From: JBBRNH01 sp038230415
GTDB taxonomy: Bacteria > Bacteroidota > Bacteroidia > Cytophagales > Spirosomataceae
Length of the DNA: 48,081 nucleotides
NCBI GenBank assembly: GCA_038230415.1
Contig: JBBRNH010000038.1
Span: forward strand, 1 to 48,081
Direction of reading: 5' to 3'
The translations under genes were made by a program, and so were the position numbers. This document shows, piece after piece, positions 39,469 through 46,432 of the stretch. Each line of letters begins with the position of its first letter. The stretch's first letter is position 1. The notes beneath the pieces are model-generated. The model did not search any database and was not told where the DNA came from. It saw only the letters and a program-made list of their open reading frames with translations.

Positions 39469-41565
39469 ATGAAACTCCTCAAACTCGCGGCTGGTGTGCT
39501 AAACCAGACTCCATTGGCCTGGGAACACAACCAGCGTAATATCATAAATGCTATCGAATCGGCTCGAAATCAGCAGGTTAGCCTCCTTTGTCTGCCCGAA
39601 CTGGCAATTTCGGGTTATGGCTGCGAAGACGCTTTCTATGCCCAAAACACCATAGACCAGTCGGTTGCGTCGCTGCTCGCCATCGTGCCGCACACTGCCG
39701 ATATTGCCGTTGCCCTCGGTTTGCCCATGCGCCACAACAACCGCACATTCGACGTGGTGGCGATGGTTGCCAACAAACGAATCTTGGGTTTTGCGGTGAA
39801 GCAATACCTTGCCAACAACGGCCTGCACTACGAAACCCGCTGGTTTCAGCCTTGGCAGGCGGGTTTGCGCGACGAAATCAAAATCGGCGATGCCACCGCG
39901 CTTGGTGGCGAAGTGGCCTACCCATTCGGTGATCTGGTGTTCGATTTGTGGGGCGGTGCCGCCGGTTCGGTGCGCGTAGGATTCGAGATTTGTGAAGATG
40001 CCTGGATTGCCAACCGACCGGGCCGCGCCCTCTACGAACGGGGCGTTGACGTGATGCTGAACCCCTCGGCGAGTCATTTCGGGTTCGGCAAAACCGTTGT
40101 CCGGGAGCGGTTTGTGGTGGATGCGTCGCGGGCGTTCGGGGTGAGTTATGTGTATTGCAATATGCTGGGCAACGAAGCGGGCCGCGTGATTTATGACGGC
40201 GATGCCATGATTGCCAGCAACGGCGAACTGATGACATCCAGCCCGCGACTGAGTTACGAAGACTTTTTGCTCATCTCGGCGGTAGTTGACGTTGACCTCA
40301 CGCGGCTCAATCAGGCGCAGAACCGGGCCAACCCCGCCAGCGGAGCCGCCAACCTGCGCGTGACCGAACGGTTTGAATGGCCCGCAACCCTGCCCGAACT
40401 GCACAATCCCCAACTCGAATCGTGGGAACGGACGGGGTTCACCAAAGAAGAAGAATTTGCGAGGGCCGTTGCGCTCGGTTTGTTTGACTACCTCCGCAAG
40501 AGCCGTTCGCAGGGATACGTGCTGAGTTTGTCGGGCGGGGCCGATTCGTCGGCGATTGCGGCAACGGTGTTTCTCATGGTCAGGATGGCGGTCGAGAATA
40601 TCGGGCTGGCCGGGGTGAAGCAAAAATTAGCCTATATCTCCGCTATTCAGGACTGCGATAGTGCCGAAGCGATGGTCGGCAAGTTGCTGACGGTGATGTA
40701 TCAAGGCACCGAAAATTCATCGGACGACACGTTTCTGTCGGCCAAAGAACTCGCCGACAGCATCGGGGCCACGTTCCTGAACATCAACATCAACGGCCTG
40801 GTGGAGACCTACCGGGGTTTGATCGAGGGGCAATTGGGCCGCAAACTCTCCTGGGAAACCGACGACGTGGCGCTGCAAAACATTCAGGCGCGGGTGCGTG
40901 CGCCGGGTATCTGGCTCATTGCCAACCTCAACAACGCGCTGTTACTCAGCACCTCCAACCGCTCCGAAGCGGCAGTTGGTTACGCCACGATGGATGGCGA
41001 CACGTCGGGCAGTATCTCGCCGATCACCGGCATTGACAAACATTTTTTGCGCGGCTGGCTGCGGTGGCTCGAAACCACCGGGCTGAACATTGCCAGCACG
41101 CCCTCGCCCGAAACCGCTATCCGGCTGGCAGGGTTGCACCGCGTGAATAACCTGCAACCGACTGCTGAACTGCGCCCGCTGACCAGTAAACAAACCGACG
41201 AAGACGACCTGATGCCCTACGATGTGCTGAACGCCATCGAGTTGGCCGCCATCCGCGACAAGAAGCCGCCGATAGACGTGCTGAAACTGATGGAAGTGCA
41301 GTTTAACGGGCAAGTCAACCGCCCGCAGCACGACCGCGAGAAGTTGCTGATTTGGGTGGAGCGATTCTTTACACTCTGGAGCCGCAACCAGTGGAAGCGC
41401 GAACGCTACGCACCGAGTTTTCACCTCGACGACCACAACCTTGACCCGCGTTCGTGGTGCCGCTTCCCCATTTTGTCAGGCGGTTTCGAGAAAGAACTCG
41501 CCGAGATGCGGGAGTGGGCCGCTGGCCGGAACGGGAATCAGCGCAAGGGCAAGATTGGGTTTTAA
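39469..41565 (+). CDS. nadE: Glutamine-dependent NAD+ synthetase
   Basis: A 698-residue two-domain enzyme making NAD+ from deamido-NAD+ with glutamine nitrogen. The N-terminal nitrilase-type glutaminase has the triad E44 (LPELAISGYG), K111 (AVKQYLANN) and C175 (GFEICEDAW). The C-terminal synthetase has the PP-loop LSLSGGADSSAIAATVFLM near residue 353 and STSNRSEAAVGYATMDGDTS further on. The ATG at 39469 fits the family start; an upstream in-frame TTG is two codons away. Length fits glutaminase-fused NadE. It is followed after one base by the EamA gene. Confidence 0.96.
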   Translation: MKLLKLAAGVLNQTPLAWEHNQRNIINAIESARNQQVSLLCLPELAISGYGCEDAFYAQNTIDQSVASLLAIVPHTADIAVALGLPMRHNNRTFDVVAMVANKRILGFAVKQYLANNGLHYETRWFQPWQAGLRDEIKIGDATALGGEVAYPFGDLVFDLWGGAAGSVRVGFEICEDAWIANRPGRALYERGVDVMLNPSASHFGFGKTVVRERFVVDASRAFGVSYVYCNMLGNEAGRVIYDGDAMIASNGELMTSSPRLSYEDFLLISAVVDVDLTRLNQAQNRANPASGAANLRVTERFEWPATLPELHNPQLESWERTGFTKEEEFARAVALGLFDYLRKSRSQGYVLSLSGGADSSAIAATVFLMVRMAVENIGLAGVKQKLAYISAIQDCDSAEAMVGKLLTVMYQGTENSSDDTFLSAKELADSIGATFLNININGLVETYRGLIEGQLGRKLSWETDDVALQNIQARVRAPGIWLIANLNNALLLSTSNRSEAAVGYATMDGDTSGSISPITGIDKHFLRGWLRWLETTGLNIASTPSPETAIRLAGLHRVNNLQPTAELRPLTSKQTDEDDLMPYDVLNAIELAAIRDKKPPIDVLKLMEVQFNGQVNRPQHDREKLLIWVERFFTLWSRNQWKRERYAPSFHLDDHNLDPRSWCRFPILSGGFEKELAEMREWAAGRNGNQRKGKIGF

Positions 41566-41566
41566 T

Positions 41567-42454
41567 ATGCCCAGGAACGTACTTTCTGCTGACCAATTTT
41601 CTTCCGGCCAGGCGTGGCCCGGCATCCTCTTCGCTATGCTGTGGGCTTCGGCTTCGGTGGCTACCAAATTTGGGGTGCAGTCGGTTGATCCGTTTATTCT
41701 GGCAACAATCCGGTTTTTGATTGCCGGGAGCGCGATGCTGATTTTTGCCTATATCATCCAGAAAAACAACCCCGTGCCGCAGGGCCGCGAATGGCAGCGG
41801 CTCACGATTTTTGCCCTGCTCAACACCACCCTCTACCTCGGTGCGTTTGTGCTGGCCCTGAAACAGGTTTCTGCCGGTATCGGAACGCTTGGTGTGGCAA
41901 CCAATCCGTTGTTTATCACACTATTATCGGCTCTGTGGCTGCGTCGGCGGCTGAAACCAACGGAAATCGGCGGGCTTGTTTTGGGCGTTTCTGGCGTGGT
42001 GCTGGCAGCCTGGCCGTTGTTGCAAACGGCATACGCTACGCCACAGGGACTGGCGATTTTGCTGTTCGGGATGGTGTCGGTGTCGGCGGCAACGGTCTAT
42101 TATGCCCGGTTTCAGTGGCGACTGCCGCCGGTGGTGGTCAATGGCTGGCAGGTGCTGATTGGCGGCTTGCTGCTGTTGCCGGTGACGCTGCTCACGGCTG
42201 ATTTTCAGGGGTCAACGTTCGACGGACGGTTTTGGCTGTCGGTCGGGTGGCTCATCGGGCCGGTGTCGGTGGTGGCGTTGCAGTTGTGGTTTGGCCTCAT
42301 TCGGCAAGACGCGGTGCGGGCTTCGCTGTGGCTGTTTCTCTGCCCCATTTTCGGGTTTCTCTACGCCTGGCTCCTCCTCGGCGAACCCATCACGGCCTAT
42401 ACCCTCGGCGGTACGGCATTGGTGATTGGCGGGTTGTATCTGGGGAGATTGTGA
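41567..42454 (+). CDS. EamA/DMT family transporter
   Basis: A 295-residue inner-membrane protein of the drug/metabolite transporter superfamily with about ten hydrophobic segments in two EamA repeats: first PGILFAMLWASASVATKFGV to LGAFVLALKQVSAGIGTL, second from LAILLFGMVSVSAATVYYAR to LGGTALVIGGLYLGRL. The first repeat contains the usual 'family-type' ATNPLFITLLSALWLRRRL. The cargo is unknown. The start codon lies one base after the nadE stop, so they are cotranscribed. Confidence 0.9.
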   Translation: MPRNVLSADQFSSGQAWPGILFAMLWASASVATKFGVQSVDPFILATIRFLIAGSAMLIFAYIIQKNNPVPQGREWQRLTIFALLNTTLYLGAFVLALKQVSAGIGTLGVATNPLFITLLSALWLRRRLKPTEIGGLVLGVSGVVLAAWPLLQTAYATPQGLAILLFGMVSVSAATVYYARFQWRLPPVVVNGWQVLIGGLLLLPVTLLTADFQGSTFDGRFWLSVGWLIGPVSVVALQLWFGLIRQDAVRASLWLFLCPIFGFLYAWLLLGEPITAYTLGGTALVIGGLYLGRL

Positions 42455-42497
42455 TAGCATTTACTACATTCAACTGGCTAATTACCGGCGAGTACTC

Positions 42498-43220
42498 ATG
42501 CGTTTTCTGTTTCTATTTCTGGTTTTGATGAGTCATCCACTCGCTGCTCAATCATTTAAGAATCAACAGCTTCGCTATGAGCGGGTGCGGGTAGCCTACG
42601 CTGAAAAATGGCCCGCGCTACGGCGGCAACTCGTGCAAAAAGGCGTTAATCCCGAAGCGTTTCAGGTGTTTCTGCGGGCTTTCAAAACCGAGGCAACGCT
42701 CGAAGTCTGGGTAAGAACGTCGCAAGACCTACCGTTTTTGCTGTTCAAAACGTACCGCATCGTGGCTACCTCAGGCGGTTTGGGGCCGAAACGCACCGAA
42801 GGCGATGGGCAGGTTCCCGAAGGATTTTACAGCATTGACCGCTTTAATCCGGTGAGCAATTTTTACCTGTCGCTGGGGCTGAACTATCCCAATGAGTCAG
42901 ACCGGCGGCTGGGTCGGCAACCGTTCGGGGGCGATGTTTTTATTCACGGCTCCAACGTAACCATCGGTTGCTTGCCCCTCACCGACAACATCATCAAGGA
43001 AGTTTATGTGCTGGCGGTTCAGGCCCGAAACGCTGGTCAGGCCCGGATTCCGGTGCATATTTTTCCGTTCGCCCTCAGCAACAGTCAGTTGCAACGCCAC
43101 CAGTCGAGTAAGCATCTGGCGTTCTGGCAAAGCCTGAATCCGGGATACGCTTACTTTGAGCGAACCAGAAAGCTGCTCGTTATGCAGGTTGGCAAGAATG
43201 GAATGTATCAGCCCAGATAA
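42498..43220 (+). CDS. L,D-transpeptidase catalytic domain protein (YafK-like), secreted
   Basis: A 240-residue exported YkuD-type enzyme of the murein L,D-transpeptidase family. I chose the ATG at 42498, which gives a signal peptide (residues 1-17, PLAA|Q); an earlier start would overlap the EamA gene. The active site is H150-G and C158 in VFIHGSNVTIGCLPLTD. The surrounding GGLGPKRTEGDGQVPEGFYS and LNYPNESDRR fit the YafK branch, which in E. coli trims lipoprotein from peptidoglycan; the role here is not shown. Its last codons overlap copy 1 of the thrA 3' end on the opposite strand. Confidence 0.88.
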   Translation: MRFLFLFLVLMSHPLAAQSFKNQQLRYERVRVAYAEKWPALRRQLVQKGVNPEAFQVFLRAFKTEATLEVWVRTSQDLPFLLFKTYRIVATSGGLGPKRTEGDGQVPEGFYSIDRFNPVSNFYLSLGLNYPNESDRRLGRQPFGGDVFIHGSNVTIGCLPLTDNIIKEVYVLAVQARNAGQARIPVHIFPFALSNSQLQRHQSSKHLAFWQSLNPGYAYFERTRKLLVMQVGKNGMYQPR

Positions 43221-43243
43221 CTACCGATGCTCACCACGTCGGC
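43208..43243 (-). repeat. thrA 3'-end fragment, copy 1 (36 bp)
   Basis: This matches the last 36 bases of thrA (minus strand, coding ADVVSIGSYLG and stop) with two mismatches. It overlaps the end of the L,D-transpeptidase gene; similarity stops at 43243. It could mark the original junction between thrA and the L,D-transpeptidase gene. Confidence 0.7.
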
Positions 43244-43265
43244 AAGAGAAAAATAGCTTTCATTG

Positions 43266-43940
43266 TCAGGGTGCCAAAGAATGGGTAGCTAACTGATTGA
43301 TGAAATCTGAAACGCGCGTTTTGAGCGTTTTGAGCAAGCCCAGCACGAAGAAAACCTCATCTGTCACCGCCGAGTAAGCCGCACTTATAGCATATACCCG
43401 GCCCGAAAGCATCATGAAATACCAGTTTTGCCCCACCACATAGCAACCGTAAACGGGTTGGTCTGGCTTGCCATTCAGGGTTTGCCCTGCCAACATGGCC
43501 GCCAGACATTGCCCGGCTGGGTCGCCATTGGGGTCTTTTTCTCGCTTGTACTCCTGAAAGCAGAAATACGGTATTTCAGGACTTCGATAGCCAGATGCCA
43601 GAACGCCATCTGGTTTACCCGATAATGTAATGCTTTCTCCTTGATAGTCAGGTACATCGGCACTAATAAACCGTTGAGCGAACAGATTCATTTTGCTGAC
43701 GATGGTAAAATAGACGATACTCAGTAAGGGACCAATAAAATGCAACGATAATTCCTGTTCGTTCCAGTGCTGGACATTATCGGCTAACAACTCACGCAAA
43801 GCACCCGCTTCTAAGCGTTCTAACTCGGTCAGCGGTTCGGGCTGGGTCAGCCAATCGTGCAGAAACGCAGCCTGCCGATTAGGAATCAGGCCAAATTTCT
43901 TCTCCAAGCCTTCGAGCGTGCAACTCCCAAAATCCATCAT
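43266..43940 (-). CDS. PD-(D/E)XK-like protein, unknown role, in thrA-end cassette
   Basis: A 224-residue protein that resembles a hypothetical family widespread in Bacteroidota. Likely nuclease residues are D111 in LSGKPDGVLA and E130-Y-K132 in CFQEYKREKDP, a PD-(D/E)XK pattern; then GQCLAAMLAGQTLN and VYGCYVVGQNWYFMMLSGRV give a conserved core. The ATG at 43940 was chosen over an upstream TTG. It lies alone between copies 1 and 2 of the thrA 3' end, next to a restriction-modification pair, which suggests a defence or nuclease role, but none is proven. Base use is AT-richer than the housekeeping genes. Confidence 0.6.
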   Translation of the reverse strand: MMDFGSCTLEGLEKKFGLIPNRQAAFLHDWLTQPEPLTELERLEAGALRELLADNVQHWNEQELSLHFIGPLLSIVYFTIVSKMNLFAQRFISADVPDYQGESITLSGKPDGVLASGYRSPEIPYFCFQEYKREKDPNGDPAGQCLAAMLAGQTLNGKPDQPVYGCYVVGQNWYFMMLSGRVYAISAAYSAVTDEVFFVLGLLKTLKTRVSDFINQLATHSLAP

Positions 43941-43975
43941 ACAACTGTTGTTGGTTAGCAACGAATATACTCGTT

Positions 43976-44059
43976 TCAGCCCAAATAACTACCGATACTC
44001 ACCACGTCGGCGAAGACACCCATCGCCGTGACCTCGGCCCCCGCGCCGAGGCCTTTGAT
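43976..44059 (-). pseudogene. thrA 3'-end fragment, copy 2 (84 bp)
   Basis: This 84-bp segment matches the true thrA end (46433-46516) at 81 of 84 positions, including the stop codon, and reads IKGLGAGAEVTAMGVFADVV and on to the stop. Nucleotide similarity ends abruptly at 44059, but the next upstream codons (KRFDQHLPV) still resemble a ThrA protein (compare ERYKDRPLV), suggesting a remnant of a divergent thrA allele. It lies 16 bases from the methyltransferase stop. Confidence 0.8.
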
Positions 44060-44075
44060 GACTGGCAGGTGTTGA

Positions 44076-45206
44076 TCAAACCGTTTCAAGTTCCCGATTA
44101 CGGGTCGAATTGGCAGTAGCAACGGGCAAATCAGCAAATACTTCCCCAACGGTTGAGTACGGTCGATCTAATAAACTGGGCAGGGCACTGTGGGTAGGAA
44201 CCGGAAAAACAGGCGTAATCCCAACGTCTTCTCGGATTCCGATAACGAACATCCGTCGGCGAGTTTGGGGAGTGCCATAGTCAGCAGCCGTGAGCACTTT
44301 TGCCGTTGTTGCGTAGCCTTCGGCCTGAAATGCAGCCACGAGTTGCTGTAATAATCGCCCTTCATCAACGCCTTTGATATTCGAGACATTTTCCATGACG
44401 AATGCTTTCGGTTTTATATCGTGGACAAATCGCAGAAAGTCAAAAATTAAATTGCCGCGTAAGTCAAATGCCCCCTTCTGCTTACCGGCCTGACTGAACG
44501 ACTGGCAGGGTGGACCGCCATAAATCAAATCGGGCAGCGATTCTTCATGCGTGTGAAGGCGGTAAAAATCACCCGGTTTTTCTATCTCCGTGATGTCCTG
44601 CTCTATAATTGCTGTTTTTGTACCGAAATAGCTTTTAAGCGTTGCACAAGCGTCATTCCAATTATCCACACAAAGTTTTGTTTGAATCGAAACGGCTTGG
44701 TTGCTGGCTTTTGTGGCTCCAATATCAAATCCACCGGCCCCACTAAACAAACTCAACGCTGCTAATTTATTGTTGACAACAGCCCCGGCTTTATTAAGTG
44801 TCTGGGCAAGCGCACGTAAAACCGCTTCGGCCAGCCGAACCGGAACGGCATTACCAATTTGTTGTTGTGTGCTTCCCAACGAACCACTAAATACTACTTC
44901 ATCGGGGAAATCCTGTAATCGGGCGGCTTCCCGAACGGTGATAAATCGGTTCTCGACCGGGTGCACAAATTTGTTAAAAATGAACCCTGTTACTGTTAAT
45001 GATGGCTTATTAGGGTCTAACCGAATAATTCGCATATTTGGCCCGCCTTTCCGGTTAGGGTCATTCATGTAGAACTTAAAACTATCGTGCCACAGGTCTT
45101 CGGGTAAATCCTGCATTTTGTGGCCCGTTTTCAGGTAATCAATCCGCTTCTGAACCTGTTCGCCTACGCTACGATGAACATGATTCGCTATCGTTTTTTC
45201 AGCCAT
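44076..45206 (-). CDS. Circularly permuted DNA (cytosine-5) methyltransferase
   Basis: A 376-residue modification enzyme that transfers a methyl group from SAM to C5 of cytosine. All main motifs are present but in permuted order: motif IX (RFITVREAARLQDFP, 87-101) and X (QQIGNAVPV, about 115-122) come first, then motif I (LSLFSGAGGFDIG, 151-163), IV with the catalytic Cys234 (GGPPCQSFS), VI (ENV, 272-274) and VIII (QTRRRMFVIGIR, 314-325). The usual order is I-VIII-TRD-IX-X. M.BssHII is a known permuted case. The probable target-recognition part is the N-terminal 60 residues and/or the C-terminal tail. It overlaps the endonuclease gene upstream by 8 bases. AT-rich relative to neighbours. Confidence 0.9.
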   Translation of the reverse strand: MAEKTIANHVHRSVGEQVQKRIDYLKTGHKMQDLPEDLWHDSFKFYMNDPNRKGGPNMRIIRLDPNKPSLTVTGFIFNKFVHPVENRFITVREAARLQDFPDEVVFSGSLGSTQQQIGNAVPVRLAEAVLRALAQTLNKAGAVVNNKLAALSLFSGAGGFDIGATKASNQAVSIQTKLCVDNWNDACATLKSYFGTKTAIIEQDITEIEKPGDFYRLHTHEESLPDLIYGGPPCQSFSQAGKQKGAFDLRGNLIFDFLRFVHDIKPKAFVMENVSNIKGVDEGRLLQQLVAAFQAEGYATTAKVLTAADYGTPQTRRRMFVIGIREDVGITPVFPVPTHSALPSLLDRPYSTVGEVFADLPVATANSTRNRELETV

Positions 45207-46392
45207 TGAAGTCGAAATTACGCTTTACCCAACTGTCGCGGGTGTAGGTTCTTGTGAAGGTAATTATGCCATCAAAAAGATTATAAACGGGTGTTTCGCC
45301 AGGTAAATCTTTCGCCGTAATAACATCTGTCTCGCTGGTTTTTAGCCACATTACATCTTCAATTGGCTCAATGTAATCTTCATGGTGGCGCAGCGCATGA
45401 ATGTTAGAAACGATGCCAATTTTGACTGTATAATCCTGATTGATTGGCGTTAGACGCAATTTAAGCAGTTGATACACCCCTTTCTTGATGTCATCAGTTC
45501 GGTCTAATCCAACGCTGGTTTTTCCGTCTGAAATCGTTTCACGTCCAGTTCGTGGACGATTAGGCCAGTTTACAGGAACGGGTGCGGGGACACCGCAACC
45601 ATTTGTTAGCCAAAAGATAGGCTCTGTTTTCTCTTTCAATAAATAGGCAACAATACCACGTTGCCATGTTTGGAGATAAGTACTGAAAAACTCATCCGTT
45701 TCAACCAGTTCAGTGAGCATATCCACAAAAAAGGTCTTACTTTCATCAAAAACTTTAGAAAAATTCCAGGTGTCTGCTTTCCATATACCTTCTTCAAATA
45801 CGGGGAGCAATAAACCCATAGTTGCCCCTTTCAACGTACTCATCGTCAGTGATTCATGGCCGTCAAAATCACCATTTGGGTTGTCAGGCGTAATAACGAG
45901 AGGAAGTGTCAGGAGCGGAGCCGATTTTACTTCGGCGAGTAATATCGTTCCGTTTGCTTCATCAATAACAAACAAATCAACGGGTTCTTCGCCTTTGTAG
46001 ACTTTCAGGCGACTACCATTCATTGAGAACCACTCTTTTATGAATAAAATAAGTGCTTTAACAGCCGTATTTCCAATGTTTGCCGACGAACCTTTCCCTG
46101 CTTTATGATGGAATGGCTCCCGCTCAAGGGCGCACCGGGGGCAAACATTAACGAACGGAAAATAGTAACGCTCATCACCACAAGAGCAAAGTATCCAACC
46201 CTGATTGGTAACTCCCTTGTAGTAATATAATCTAACCAGCAGGTCAAAAGATGCGGCCAATGCTATCCCTAAAGGAACTGATTTTTGTTGCTGGCATCGC
46301 CTAACGAGCAAACTGACAAAATCTCCGATGACGGTATCTTTCTCCTCATTTAGTTCTTTGTCGAGTAATTCGTCAAGTTTACGCTTATCCAT
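45199..46392 (-). CDS. Probable type II restriction endonuclease with zinc-ribbon and PD-(D/E)XK motif
   Basis: A 397-residue protein, the likely restriction partner of the methyltransferase. A zinc-binding ribbon is formed by C69, C71, C84 and C87 (CSCG...CPRC). A nuclease core follows: D139 in PVDLFVID and E154-V-K156 in ILLAEVKSA, a PD-(D/E)XK pattern. I cannot assign it to a named endonuclease or recognition site. The order, endonuclease then methyltransferase with an 8-base overlap (stop 45199-45201, start 45206-45204), is typical of a compact RM system. AT-rich codon use supports horizontal acquisition. It begins 40 bases after the thrA stop. Confidence 0.72.
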   Translation of the reverse strand: MDKRKLDELLDKELNEEKDTVIGDFVSLLVRRCQQQKSVPLGIALAASFDLLVRLYYYKGVTNQGWILCSCGDERYYFPFVNVCPRCALEREPFHHKAGKGSSANIGNTAVKALILFIKEWFSMNGSRLKVYKGEEPVDLFVIDEANGTILLAEVKSAPLLTLPLVITPDNPNGDFDGHESLTMSTLKGATMGLLLPVFEEGIWKADTWNFSKVFDESKTFFVDMLTELVETDEFFSTYLQTWQRGIVAYLLKEKTEPIFWLTNGCGVPAPVPVNWPNRPRTGRETISDGKTSVGLDRTDDIKKGVYQLLKLRLTPINQDYTVKIGIVSNIHALRHHEDYIEPIEDVMWLKTSETDVITAKDLPGETPVYNLFDGIITFTRTYTRDSWVKRNFDFNG

Positions 46393-46399
46393 AGAAATA

Positions 46400-46429
46400 G
46401 CTAATTAGAATGACCAGAAATTTTGACAA
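46400..46429 (-). promoter_or_regulatory. Possible promoter of the restriction-modification genes
   Basis: On the minus strand TTG (46429-46427), a 19-base spacer and TAATTAGC (46407-46400). The -7 match to TAnnTTTG is partial. It lies in the 40 bases between the thrA stop and the endonuclease start. Confidence 0.3.
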
Positions 46430-46432
46430 TAA

